Assembly (NCBI GenBank): GCA_963922875.1
Contig: CAWUJH010000004.1
Location: 443,295-507,294, forward strand
Direction: 5' to 3'
DNA from: Ketobacter sp963922875
GTDB taxonomy: Bacteria; Pseudomonadota; Gammaproteobacteria; Pseudomonadales; Ketobacteraceae
DNA: 64,000 bases
Part shown: positions 45,682 to 54,421 of the stretch, in pieces
How positions within the stretch are numbered: position 1 is the first letter of the stretch
How the letters are laid out: each line of letters starts with the position of its first letter
Program-made: the position numbers and the translations under genes
The notes under the pieces: model-generated
Databases searched by the model: none
What the model was told of the DNA's origin: nothing
What the model saw: the letters and a program-made list of their open reading frames with translations, nothing else

Positions 45682-46445
45682 GCTGTTGATGCTTGTAATG
45701 ATTTTTTGCCAACAAAAAGAATTAAGGGCCAAATAATAGTTAACGTTTTTTGGGGTGCTCCCCAAGCTTTAACGATCGCTGCTCGATGTTCTTCAATGGG
45801 GTTGATATCCCGCTGTTTTTGGTAGGCCTTTACTGCAGACCAGGTATTGAGGTACCCCATTAAATGATCGAGAGACCATAGAGCCTGCATATTAAAGGAG
45901 GGTGTTGCAACGGCGGGATAAGGGAATGGAATTGGACCATAGCGTTGTTCCAGTAACGCTCTTTCTGGTGGCCAGTAATCGGCAAGCACGGTGGAATGAA
46001 TATAGCGAATGACCGCGTCCAGTTCAGTATTCGTGTGGAGTAATTCATAACCCCAGCAAGCGAACACTCCACCCGGTTTAAGCACTCGCTCCACTTCATT
46101 GAAAAAGGCGTGATGTTCAAACCAATGGATGGCCTGGGCTACGGTGACCAAGTCGACGGAATTATCGGCGGCTGGAAGCGCTTCTGCCGGGTTTACATGA
46201 TATTGAAGGTTACTCGTTGTCGCGGCATTTTTGATCTGTTCTGCGCTGGCATCGCAGGCATCTACTTGAGAGAAAAACTGGCTCAATGCCAGCGAAGCCT
46301 GGCCATTGCCGCAACCTACATCAAGCGCCTGTTGCTGTTTTGGGCTGATGGACGCCAGATATTGAAATAGAGCTTCGGGGTAATCCGGACGAAACTTGCG
46401 ATAGTGGTCAGAGGCTGTGGAAAAATGATCTTTGAAGGTTTTCAT
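45678..46445 (-). CDS. Class I SAM-dependent methyltransferase
   Basis: The 255-residue cytosolic protein has the SAM motifs I (ALDVGCGNGQAS near residue 40), post-I (DACDAS), II (SVDLVTVAQAIHWF near 100) and III (VLKPGGVFACWGYE). The Y-R-K-F-R-P-D-YP start and the HWF following motif II are like trans-aconitate methyltransferase-like and UbiE-like enzymes that act on small molecules. The substrate cannot be stated. AAGG is 8 bases before the ATG. Convergent with asnS. Confidence 0.85.
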   Translation of the reverse strand: MKTFKDHFSTASDHYRKFRPDYPEALFQYLASISPKQQQALDVGCGNGQASLALSQFFSQVDACDASAEQIKNAATTSNLQYHVNPAEALPAADNSVDLVTVAQAIHWFEHHAFFNEVERVLKPGGVFACWGYELLHTNTELDAVIRYIHSTVLADYWPPERALLEQRYGPIPFPYPAVATPSFNMQALWSLDHLMGYLNTWSAVKAYQKQRDINPIEEHRAAIVKAWGAPQKTLTIIWPLILFVGKKSLQASTA

Positions 46446-46541
46446 GAAATCGCCTTTAAGATGGAGTAGGCTTCAAGAGTATCGAATTCTGTGGTTTTAT
46501 CCATAACGAAGAGTGAATAGCGATCATTTTACAGGGTTATG

Positions 46542-46578
46542 ATTGATTTACTCTATTGCACTGATAGCTTTTTTTAGG
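46542..46578. promoter_or_regulatory. Candidate OxyR site upstream of the peroxiredoxin gene
   Basis: Four 4-base units are spaced by 7 bases: ATTG, CTAT, ATAG, TAGG. The OxyR pattern is ATAG-N7-CTAT-N7-ATAG-N7-CTAT; the two central units are perfect and the first is off by one. The site ends just before the predicted -35 (46580-46585) of a promoter whose -10 is TATGAT (46603-46608), a good place for an activator. Confidence 0.45.
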
Positions 46579-46655
46579 GTGAGAATGTGCACTGGTTAAG
46601 TGTATGATCTGCGTAGCTATTTTAAACAACCCCAATTAACATAAGGAGATACCCC

Positions 46656-47258
46656 ATGGGCGTACTAGTAGGCAAACCGGCTCCCGATTTCGACGTTGCC
46701 GCCGTATTGGCTGACGGTTCAATTGTTGATTCTTTTAAATTGTCTGATGCCATCAAAGGCAAATATGGCATCTTGTTTTTCTATCCGCTTGATTTTACCT
46801 TCGTGTGTCCCTCTGAGCTGATTGCATTGGATCACCGCATTCCTCAGTTCAAAGAGCGAGGCGTAGAAGTTATTGGCGTCTCCATCGATTCTCAGTTCTC
46901 ACACAATGCATGGCGTAACACTTCAGTCAATGACGGTGGTATTGGCCCTGTTCAATACACGCTGGCGGCAGATGTTAAGCATGAAATTTGCCAAGCCTAC
47001 GATGTAGAAGCTGCGCCAGGTGTGGCTTTCCGTGGAGCCTTTTTGATCGATAAAGAAGGTAATGTCCGATCTCAGATCGTTAATGACCTACCTTTGGGCC
47101 GTAACATCGATGAGTTGCTGCGCCTGGTTGATGCCCTGCAATTTCACGAAGAGCACGGCGAAGTATGCCCAGCTGGCTGGAAAAAAGGCGACAAGGGTAT
47201 GGATGCGTCACCAGCAGGTGTTGCGTCTTACCTGGCGGAAAACTCCGACAAACTGTAA
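46656..47258 (+). CDS. Typical 2-Cys peroxiredoxin
   Basis: This reduces hydrogen peroxide and organic peroxides in the cytoplasm. It has 200 residues. The peroxidatic Cys51 is in FTFVCPSE, and the resolving Cys171 is in EVCPAGW near the C-terminus. GGIG (93-96), part of the set tied to over-oxidation sensitivity, is present, but the C-terminal YF partner is not. It is nearer the Prx1/TsaA group than E. coli AhpC. No ahpF or trx gene is adjacent. AAGGAG lies 7 bases before the ATG. The gene stands alone, with an OxyR-like site upstream. Confidence 0.95.
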   Translation: MGVLVGKPAPDFDVAAVLADGSIVDSFKLSDAIKGKYGILFFYPLDFTFVCPSELIALDHRIPQFKERGVEVIGVSIDSQFSHNAWRNTSVNDGGIGPVQYTLAADVKHEICQAYDVEAAPGVAFRGAFLIDKEGNVRSQIVNDLPLGRNIDELLRLVDALQFHEEHGEVCPAGWKKGDKGMDASPAGVASYLAENSDKL

Positions 47259-47274
47259 GCTTTTCCTGTTGAAA

Positions 47275-47305
47275 CTACAGAATCCGTCTGTGACGGATTC
47301 TGTAG
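47275..47305 (+). terminator. Perfect hairpin after the peroxiredoxin gene
   Basis: CTACAGAATCCGTC and its exact complement form a 14-bp stem with loop TGT, 17 bases past the stop. It lacks an immediate T run, but a small stem with TTTTTT follows about 15 bases on. It probably ends the transcript or protects its 3' end. Confidence 0.75.
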
Positions 47306-47519
47306 GCTCTTAAACCTGCTGGTTTTTTCTTCGGGCCTTCTGGGTGTCCGTTCCCAAGCATTCTTATTTAGCCCCTCAAATCTGCTCTCGAACGAGTGTT
47401 CTGTTAAGCTTTTCTGGATCAATAATTTTTGTCCACTGAAAAACCATTTTCGGTGTCCTTGGCTATACTCAAAACTACCAAGAGAACTAGAAATTAACAG
47501 TCTACGGAGAGTCCTCGGG

Positions 47520-48347
47520 ATGTCGTTGGAAAGATTGCTAAAAAAAGTTTATGAACTACCCAGTATTCCTAAAGTAGTACAAGATCTTATTGAAAACTTT
47601 AACAGTGATACGGCCAGTGCTGATGTCATTTCAAAGAATATACAGAGTGATCCGGTTATTTCCGCGAAAGTATTGCGATTAGCAAATTCGGTTCGTTATG
47701 GTGCCGGACGGAAAGTAGCTTCACTGGATTCCGCCGTCGTGTTGTTGGGCACCAGTACCTTAAAAACTTTAGTGGTTGCCTCCGGTATTACCGGCTCATT
47801 CAAATCCATCCCGAAACTGGATGCCAAAGAATTTTGGCGGAATAGTTTTATGGTAGCCAATATTTCCAAGTTAATTGCCAAGAACTCAAAGGGCTGTGAT
47901 CCTGAAGTGGCTTTTACCTGTGGCATGCTTCATAACATTGGCATTGCATTAATGTATTTTGGTCACCCGGACGAAATGGAAAAATTGGATCAGGATTCCA
48001 ATGGCCTGAGAACTGAGCGGGAAAAACAGCATTTTGGTTATGATAACAATCAGGTCGGGGCGGCATTGGCTCGAATCTGGAAATTTCCGGAGGTGGTTGT
48101 TTCGGCCTTGGCCAACCAAGGCGATCCCCTAGCCAATGAACCTTTTTCAGTGTATGCCGCAATTATCAAGTTGGCGGAGCAGATCCATGAAAATATGGAG
48201 CAGGGTATCGATCGCGAAGAGATAGTGATTAATTTGCCCGTAGAACTGACGGGCCCATTAAATATGGATTCACTGAATCTGTTTGATCAACTGGCTCTGG
48301 CCTTATCGGCAGAAGATGATATTGAAGAATTATTATCAGCTGCTTAA
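47520..48347 (+). CDS. HDOD-domain protein
   Basis: The 275-residue cytosolic protein is essentially one HDOD domain, the HD-related output domain without a complete metal site: ELPSIPKVVQDLIENF, DPVISAKVLRLANS, SAVVLLGTSTLKTLVV, FTCGMLHNIGIALMY. The His-Asp pair of true HD enzymes is reduced to GMLHNIG, so catalysis is unlikely. HDOD proteins are linked to signalling and regulation through unknown partners. A clear GGAGAG ribosome site is 8 bases before the ATG. No neighbour indicates a specific role. Confidence 0.9.
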   Translation: MSLERLLKKVYELPSIPKVVQDLIENFNSDTASADVISKNIQSDPVISAKVLRLANSVRYGAGRKVASLDSAVVLLGTSTLKTLVVASGITGSFKSIPKLDAKEFWRNSFMVANISKLIAKNSKGCDPEVAFTCGMLHNIGIALMYFGHPDEMEKLDQDSNGLRTEREKQHFGYDNNQVGAALARIWKFPEVVVSALANQGDPLANEPFSVYAAIIKLAEQIHENMEQGIDREEIVINLPVELTGPLNMDSLNLFDQLALALSAEDDIEELLSAA

Positions 48348-48375
48348 TTTTTGAGCGTATTTGTGTGGCTGGCTG

Positions 48376-49002
48376 CTAACCTGGTGGCCAGCCTCCAAGG
48401 TGTTGCCAGCGATTAACGGCCCAACAAAAAAACTCTGCGGTTTTCATGGCATCGTAGATGGCAGAGTGAGCCTCAGAGTTGTCAAACGGAATGTGTACAG
48501 AGCGACAGACTTTAGCTAATACGGTTTGGCCTACGGTTAGGCCGCCGATTGTTACTGTATCAAAACAGGAAAATGGGTGAAATGGATTGCGCTTGATATT
48601 GTTGCGATCCACCGCAGCATTGACAAAATCCCGATCAAAAAATGCATTATGACCCACTAAGATAGCACGATTGCAGCTTTCTTCTTTCATGGCGCTACGA
48701 ATGGCCCGGAATACTTCTTTAATTGCGGTAGTTTCATCAATTGCGCCCCGAAATGGGTGATAAGGATCAATGCCCGTAAAGTCCAATGCGGCCTGTTCAA
48801 TGTTGGAACCGGGGAAGGGGACGACATGGCGATGAATTTCCTGTCCTGGGGTCACTATGCCGTTGTCATCCATATCGATGATGACGGCTGCAATTTCCAG
48901 CAAGGCGTCTGTTTTAGGATTAAAACCACCGGTTTCCACGTCGATAACAACCGGTAGATAACCACGAAACCGGTTCGCGAGAATATGATTTTGCTCACTC
49001 AT
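48376..49002 (-). CDS. rnt: Ribonuclease T
   Basis: This DEDDh 3' exonuclease trims tRNA and other stable RNA 3' ends. Its 208 residues carry Exo I VIDVETGGFNPKTDALLEIA, Exo II GHNAFFDRDF (Asp near 125) and Exo III with His in SEAHSAIYDA. It matches E. coli RNase T (215). It is divergent from motY, and the group rnt-motY-argG resembles the Pseudomonas order, where pyrC lies between rnt and motY; here pyrC is missing. Confidence 0.96.
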   Translation of the reverse strand: MSEQNHILANRFRGYLPVVIDVETGGFNPKTDALLEIAAVIIDMDDNGIVTPGQEIHRHVVPFPGSNIEQAALDFTGIDPYHPFRGAIDETTAIKEVFRAIRSAMKEESCNRAILVGHNAFFDRDFVNAAVDRNNIKRNPFHPFSCFDTVTIGGLTVGQTVLAKVCRSVHIPFDNSEAHSAIYDAMKTAEFFCWAVNRWQHLGGWPPG

Positions 49003-49151
49003 TAGGGGTCAACTTCTAGGGTAATGCAGGAAATGCTAACGTACCGCTTCCTTTGGCACAAATATTTTGCATGGAAACAGCCTCAAGAGTTCAGATTAAT
49101 GACCGATATATAAGGATACCCCCGGTAAGTGTTGAACGGATAAGGCGGTCT

Positions 49152-50000
49152 ATGCGGCATAAAATATTAATATTTATGGTTTTATTCTGTGCAACAGAAG
49201 CGCAGGCGCATAATTATATCGCCCGCTTGGATGAAGCTGTATGGCAATTGGATCCATCTCCCTTGAGCTGCCGTTTGTGGCAGGCGGTTCCGAATTACGG
49301 AGAAGCGGTGTTTGAAGTGGATGCTGGTAAACCTTTAAAGTTTTACGTTAACGCCTATCGACCGGTGGTGAATGCTGGCGAAGCGGAGTTGATGATCACT
49401 GCTCCAGAGTGGCGCGAAGACTTGGCGCCAAAAGCGATCGGTCGTGCTCCCTGGCACAAGGGTCGACGCCCTATAGAACTGCCTGAGATCTTGGCCAGTG
49501 AGTTATTGGCCGAGTTGCAAGTGGGGATGACACCAGCCATTAGCCACCCCGGCTGGTTTGACAAACATCCAGTGACGGTTGGCGTATCGGCGGTCAGCTT
49601 TCAAACAGCTTTTCGTGATTATATGAGTTGCGTTTCTGGTCTTTACCCGGCCGGTTTCGATGAATTGCGGCAATCCTTTCTTCACTTCGAGACTAATAAA
49701 TACGGTATTAAAGGCGCCTTAAAGAAGCGCCTGGATTTGATTGCCGGCTATGTGGCAATAGATTCCAGTGTGCGCAAAATATCGGTGGATGGCCACACAG
49801 ACAGCGATGGTCGTCGGGGCCACAACTGGGAACTGTCCCGTTTGCGAGCCCTTGCCGTTAAAGAGTATCTGGAGCAGCAGGGTGTACCAGCGGATACAGT
49901 GGTGATGAATTACTACGGTGAGGGCCATCCAGTCCGTAAAAATAACTCAAAAGCCAATAAGGCCGTTAATCGTCGGGTCCTGGTTCGATTGGAGCGTTAA
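49152..50000 (+). CDS. motY: Flagellar T-ring protein MotY
   Basis: MotY is a periplasmic part of the stator ring of sodium-driven polar flagella. The start at 49152 (AAGG, 8 bases) gives 282 residues beginning with a clean signal peptide (MRHKILIFMVLFCATEAQA). The upstream in-frame ATG at 49053 gives an unlikely 33-residue extension. The N-terminal domain has SCRLWQAVPNYGEAVFE, typical of MotY. The C-terminal OmpA-like peptidoglycan-binding domain has DGHTDSDGRRGHNWELSRLRA and ends KANKAVNRRVLVRLER. This predicts that the cell is flagellated. Confidence 0.93.
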   Translation: MRHKILIFMVLFCATEAQAHNYIARLDEAVWQLDPSPLSCRLWQAVPNYGEAVFEVDAGKPLKFYVNAYRPVVNAGEAELMITAPEWREDLAPKAIGRAPWHKGRRPIELPEILASELLAELQVGMTPAISHPGWFDKHPVTVGVSAVSFQTAFRDYMSCVSGLYPAGFDELRQSFLHFETNKYGIKGALKKRLDLIAGYVAIDSSVRKISVDGHTDSDGRRGHNWELSRLRALAVKEYLEQQGVPADTVVMNYYGEGHPVRKNNSKANKAVNRRVLVRLER

Positions 50001-50089
50001 CCGGCGCTCCTTAGTAGGACTTCGCTCTCCGATCAGTTACAATACGCCGTTTTTTCAACGACCAGAACCTTCATTCAAGGGTTGCGTAC

Positions 50090-51310
50090 ATGACTGATAT
50101 CAAAAAAGTGGTTTTAGCTTACTCCGGTGGGTTGGATACTTCTGTTATTGTAAAGTGGCTTCAGCAAGAGTATGGCTGTGAAGTCGTTACCTTTACCGCT
50201 GATTTAGGCCAGGGCGAAGAGGTGGAACCCGCCCGGGCAAAAGCCAAGGCGATGGGGATTAAAGAAATTTATATTGAAGATCTGCGTGAAGAGTTTGTGC
50301 GGGATTATGTGTTTCCCATGTTTCGCGCCAATACTGTGTACGAAGGCGATTATCTGCTCGGTACCTCCATTGCCAGACCCTTGATTGCCAAGCGATTGGT
50401 TGAAATTGCCGACGAAACCGGTGCTGATGCCATTTCTCATGGCGCCACCGGCAAAGGTAATGACCAAGTCAGATTTGAACTGGGCGCTTATGCCCTAAAG
50501 CCCGGCATCAAGGTGATCGCTCCTTGGCGCGAGTGGAGTCTCACTTCCCGTGAAACCTTGATGGCCTATGCTAAAGACCATGATATTCCTGTGGACTTTT
50601 CGAAGGCGGGGAAAAAATCACCCTATTCCATGGATGCCAATTTGCTGCATATTTCCTATGAGGGTGGAATTCTCGAAGACCCCTGGCAAGAGCCGGAAGA
50701 AGATATGTGGCGCTGGTCTGTAAGCCCGGAACAGGCACCGGATAAGGCCACCTATGTGGAATTGACTTTCGAGAAGGGCGATATTGTTGCTGTGGATGGC
50801 ACTCCCATGAAGGCTCATGAGGTACTGGCATTACTTAACAAAATCGGCGGCGAAAATGGCATCGGTCGGCTGGATATCGTGGAAAACCGTTATGTGGGCA
50901 TGAAATCCCGCGGTGCTTACGAAACCCCCGGCGGTACCATTATCTTGCGAGCCCACCGAGCTATAGAGTCCATTACGCTTGATCGTGAAGTGGCTCACTT
51001 GAAAGACAGTATGATGCCGAAATATGCCGAGATGATCTATAACGGCTATTGGTGGAGCCCGGAGCGGCTCATGATGCAACGTATGATTGATGAGTCGCAA
51101 TCAGTGGTCAACGGTGTGGTTCGCTTAAAGCTCTACAAGGGTAATGTTACGGTGGTGGGTCGCCAGTCAGAGGAAACCTTATTTGATGTCAATATTGCCA
51201 CCTTTGAAGACGATGCTGGTGCCTACAATCAGAAGGACGCTGAAGGCTTTATTCGTTTGAATGCTTTACGTTTGCGCATTGCCGCCAATAAAGGGCGAAT
51301 TCTTAAATAG
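50090..51310 (+). CDS. argG: Argininosuccinate synthase
   Basis: This joins citrulline (from ArgF) and aspartate with ATP. The 406-residue protein starts with the PP-loop AYSGGLDTSVIVKWL; GATGKGNDQVRFE lies near 118 and PYSMDANLLHISYEGGILEDP near 178. It belongs to the shorter type-1 family common in these bacteria. The ribosome site is AAGGG. It is followed by a strong hairpin. No argH is adjacent, though Pseudomonas and E. coli also separate the two. Confidence 0.98.
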   Translation: MTDIKKVVLAYSGGLDTSVIVKWLQQEYGCEVVTFTADLGQGEEVEPARAKAKAMGIKEIYIEDLREEFVRDYVFPMFRANTVYEGDYLLGTSIARPLIAKRLVEIADETGADAISHGATGKGNDQVRFELGAYALKPGIKVIAPWREWSLTSRETLMAYAKDHDIPVDFSKAGKKSPYSMDANLLHISYEGGILEDPWQEPEEDMWRWSVSPEQAPDKATYVELTFEKGDIVAVDGTPMKAHEVLALLNKIGGENGIGRLDIVENRYVGMKSRGAYETPGGTIILRAHRAIESITLDREVAHLKDSMMPKYAEMIYNGYWWSPERLMMQRMIDESQSVVNGVVRLKLYKGNVTVVGRQSEETLFDVNIATFEDDAGAYNQKDAEGFIRLNALRLRIAANKGRILK

Positions 51311-51320
51311 CAGGCAAATT

Positions 51321-51353
51321 CACGAGGCGAGCGCAGATTGTGCTCGCCTCGTG
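51321..51353 (+). terminator. Strong hairpin after argG
   Basis: CACGAGGCGAGC and GCTCGCCTCGTG form a perfect 12-bp stem (extendable by two pairs), starting 11 bases after the argG stop. No T run follows, so it may act with Rho or as a 3'-end protector. Confidence 0.7.
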
Positions 51354-51416
51354 AGCCACTGCACTATACTGTGGGGGTAATTATTGGAATAATCGAAATG
51401 GAGCACGCTTCGACTT

Positions 51417-53510
51417 ATGACGCAGCAGCAACCAAAGATTCTTGTCGCCGACCCAGAACAGTCAAATCTCACTTTTTATCGGGAGCGGCTCAGTGAGCTA
51501 GGCTTGAGCTGTATCACCACTTCCCAGAGCGCTAATGTTGTACAGCTCATTAAGGACAAATCCCCCAATTTTTTGCTGATTGATTCTTCCTTGCAAGACC
51601 CCGATGGCTATCAATTGCTGAACCATTTGTTGTCCGATGATAGCAATGTCCGATTACCCATTCTTTTTACTGTTGGCAATCTGTCGGAAAAGAAAATGTC
51701 TTTGCATCAGGAATTGATGCAGTTTGTCGATGTATTACCAAAACCCATTAACCATCATCGTTTTGCCCAGCTAATTACAGACTATAAAAAGCAGTTTTTG
51801 CTGCGCACGGTGATTGAGTCTTTGGCTAATAAAGATGAGCCGGAGTTGGTTGACGCGGTAGAAGAGGGGATTTTGGGTATCGATAGTGATGGTCAGATTA
51901 TTTATGCGAACTATGCGGCCGAACGTCTTTTAAAGCAGCGCTTTCGCGATTTGGAGGGCTGCTATCTGGAATCGCTATTTGAAGATGCCTGTAAACGCAC
52001 AGTGTCCCAATGGATGCAACATCCTATCTACAAAGTGACCTTAAGCGATCAAATTCTACAGGTTGAAAATGCCACCCTATGGCGAGCTGATGGTGAGGCT
52101 ATTCAAGCCAAATTTGTCGCTGCACCCTTTCATTCAGACACCGGCATTAGTTTGCTGTTTGCTTTCAGACAGCTCAAAGGTACCAGGGAATCCAAGGACA
52201 AGATCGCCCGGTTGGCGCAATTAGACCATTTAACTGGACTTCCCACGCGGTTGGCGTTTCAGGAACATCTGGAGCGCAATATTCTAAAAGCCGGGCTTAC
52301 CGGACACTATTGCGCGTTGCTTTTTGTGGATTTGGATCACTTTCGTTATATCAATGAAAGCCTGGGTCATGATCGGGGTGATGCTTTAATTAAGCAAGTT
52401 GCAGAACGGGTGGAGCAGCTGATTCGTCGCGACGATTTAGTAGGGCGAATGGAGGGCGATGAGTTTGTTGTGTTGCTAAGTCATATTGATGCCCCTGAAA
52501 ATGCTGGCATTGTAGCAAAAAAGATTGTTGACCAAATCAGAGAGCCATTTTTATTGGATGGGCATGAGGTCTTCACAGGTTGCTCCATTGGGGTTAGCGT
52601 TTTCCCTTCCTGTGGCGACAATGCAACGGCGCTGATGAAGAACGCTCAAACTGCGTTAGCTCGTGCGAAACAAGTTGGGCGCAACAACTATCAGTATTTT
52701 ACGGTGGAAATGAATAAGTTTCGCAGCCAAGAAGTGAGTTTTGTTTTTGAACTGCGTCAAGCCGTGGAAAACAAACAATGGCGAATCCAATATATGCCTG
52801 TGATAGATGCCAGTAGTGGCAACGTGGTGGCCTGTGATGTGAAACTGAGTTGGGTTCATCCTCTGCGCGGCGAATTATCCTTAGATCAATTTTTGTCGGT
52901 AGCAGAAGAGTCTGGTTTAGCGCCGGAAATTTTTATCTGGCTTTGGCAGCAGGCTTTGCAGCGTTTTGAAAAGCTGGAAGATGAGGCGAAGAGCGTTGCG
53001 CGGCTCATACTGCCGGTCTCTTCTTCTACCATTTTGCGGGAAGGGGGAATTGATTGGGTTAATAATGTGATCGAAGAAGCGGGCTTGTCTCCCGATCAGG
53101 TTTACTTAGAATTGCCTGAAGGGCAATTAAATAATCGGGACGGGCAAATTAGTCAGGCTTTGAATGAACTCTGTCGCAGTGGTTTTCATTTGATTCTTGA
53201 TAGTTTTGGTACCGGATTCGCACCGCTAACTTTACTCAAAGAAGTCCCTTATTCTTTGGTCAAACTGAGTGAGAACTTTGTTAATGTCTGTGAGGTGTCT
53301 AAAACGGATCAAGCCATTATCAAAGGTGTCGTTCATCTGGTGCATCAACTTGGTATTCAGGTAATGGCAACTTCGATTGATTCAGATAAGCAATTGGCCT
53401 TTTTATCGCTGTCAGGGTGTGATTGGCTTAGCGGTGATACCATCATGAAAGAGCTTCAACAAACGCCGCAGAAACTGGATGCTATGGGAATGTTTGTGTT
53501 TCCCGGATAA
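51417..53510 (+). CDS. Receiver-PAS-GGDEF-EAL protein, EAL domain degenerate
   Basis: The 697-residue protein has a receiver domain (about 5-120, phospho-acceptor Asp56), PAS (about 140-250), GGDEF (about 262-425) and EAL (about 440-690). The GGDEF motif is EGDEF (346-350), and the inhibitory site RxxD (337-340) is kept; several such variants are still active. In the EAL half the motif itself is DVK (474-476), YQP is YMP and DDFGTG is DSFGTG. It therefore probably does not cleave c-di-GMP but could still bind it. Predicted as a phosphorylation-gated diguanylate cyclase. The ribosome site is distant (GGAG 13 bases). Confidence 0.92.
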   Translation: MTQQQPKILVADPEQSNLTFYRERLSELGLSCITTSQSANVVQLIKDKSPNFLLIDSSLQDPDGYQLLNHLLSDDSNVRLPILFTVGNLSEKKMSLHQELMQFVDVLPKPINHHRFAQLITDYKKQFLLRTVIESLANKDEPELVDAVEEGILGIDSDGQIIYANYAAERLLKQRFRDLEGCYLESLFEDACKRTVSQWMQHPIYKVTLSDQILQVENATLWRADGEAIQAKFVAAPFHSDTGISLLFAFRQLKGTRESKDKIARLAQLDHLTGLPTRLAFQEHLERNILKAGLTGHYCALLFVDLDHFRYINESLGHDRGDALIKQVAERVEQLIRRDDLVGRMEGDEFVVLLSHIDAPENAGIVAKKIVDQIREPFLLDGHEVFTGCSIGVSVFPSCGDNATALMKNAQTALARAKQVGRNNYQYFTVEMNKFRSQEVSFVFELRQAVENKQWRIQYMPVIDASSGNVVACDVKLSWVHPLRGELSLDQFLSVAEESGLAPEIFIWLWQQALQRFEKLEDEAKSVARLILPVSSSTILREGGIDWVNNVIEEAGLSPDQVYLELPEGQLNNRDGQISQALNELCRSGFHLILDSFGTGFAPLTLLKEVPYSLVKLSENFVNVCEVSKTDQAIIKGVVHLVHQLGIQVMATSIDSDKQLAFLSLSGCDWLSGDTIMKELQQTPQKLDAMGMFVFPG

Positions 53511-53540
53511 AGGCCACAGGGAAAGGCGCAGGAAGCGCTA

Positions 53541-54200
53541 TTAAAGCCAGGCCGTGAGCCAGCGGCCAATTTGTTTAATTTCAGCCATACAGACTTCATG
53601 AGCCATTTTGTAGTTACTCCAATCCACCGCGTACTGATTTTCTTGCAGCCATTCCAAGGCTGTTCTTGCAGCTTGCTCCGTAACCATTTCATCCCATTCA
53701 CCATGGGCGATATGAATCTCCAGCGCCTGGTTAGGAAGGCGTTTGGCGGGGGTTAGTAGCTCCGGTTGCGGCAAGTAGGTGGAAAGTGCAATAAGTCCGC
53801 CGAGACGTTGAGGGAATGTGAGTGCAGTGTGGTAGGCGAGGGCACCGCCTTGGGAAAAACCAATGACGACAATTCTTTGAGCCTCTATCCCGTGCTCAAT
53901 CTGTTGCTCAATGAGGCTATTAATTTCCAATTGCATAGCCTGTAAATGCTGGCGGTTAATCTGGCGGGGTTCAGTTAATGCCAAAATGTCATACCAAGCA
54001 GGCATCACGAAGCCACCGTTACAGGTAACAGGAATGGCTGGAGCATGAGGGAAAATGAAGCGGATATTGAGGTCTGCTGATAAACCAAGATGAGGCACCA
54101 CAGGTACAAAGTCGTTACCATTGGCACCTAAACCGTGGAGCCATATAACACAGGCGTCCGCGTCTTTTGTGGGTTCGATTAACTCGTATTCTAACGCCAT
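53541..54200 (-). CDS. Carboxylesterase / lysophospholipase-like alpha/beta hydrolase
   Basis: The 219-residue cytosolic protein matches the family of Pseudomonas carboxylesterase II (EstB) and acyl-protein thioesterases. IWLHGLGANGNDFVPV is the oxyanion loop, GFSQGGALAYHTAL holds the catalytic Ser (about Ser115), and HGEWDEMV supplies Asp (about 169) before a His (in YKMAHEV, about 200). No export signal. Its start overlaps the Trm112-like gene by 10 bases, so the two are coupled. Confidence 0.92.
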   Translation of the reverse strand: MALEYELIEPTKDADACVIWLHGLGANGNDFVPVVPHLGLSADLNIRFIFPHAPAIPVTCNGGFVMPAWYDILALTEPRQINRQHLQAMQLEINSLIEQQIEHGIEAQRIVVIGFSQGGALAYHTALTFPQRLGGLIALSTYLPQPELLTPAKRLPNQALEIHIAHGEWDEMVTEQAARTALEWLQENQYAVDWSNYKMAHEVCMAEIKQIGRWLTAWL

Positions 54201-54394
54201 TTTCGTTTGTAGAACTCTTTTTCGTTCAAACTGATTTGGCGGGCTTCGTCTTCCAGCATCACTGGAATACCATCACGCACAGGGTAGGCCAAATTAGAAG
54301 CCAGGCAAATCAGCTCCTGTTTATCGGCATCGTAATTGAGTTTGGCCTTACTGACTGGGCAAACCAAAATTTCGAGTAGCTTGGTGTCGAACAT
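54191..54394 (-). CDS. Trm112-family (YcaR-like) small zinc-ribbon protein
   Basis: The 67-residue protein from the ATG at 54394 (AAGGA, 9 bases) starts MFDTKLLEILVCPV, the usual start. An upstream TTG gives eight extra residues and is unlikely. It keeps the family's LEILVCPVSKAKL and RDGIPVML, but only one Cys of the zinc pair pattern, with a second Cys at ELICLAS. In other organisms Trm112 activates methyltransferases; bacterial YcaR proteins are uncharacterised. It sits between the esterase and nth. Confidence 0.87.
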   Translation of the reverse strand: MFDTKLLEILVCPVSKAKLNYDADKQELICLASNLAYPVRDGIPVMLEDEARQISLNEKEFYKRKWR

Positions 54395-54421
54395 GTTGGG
54401 GTATCCTTTGAGCGGCAATAT

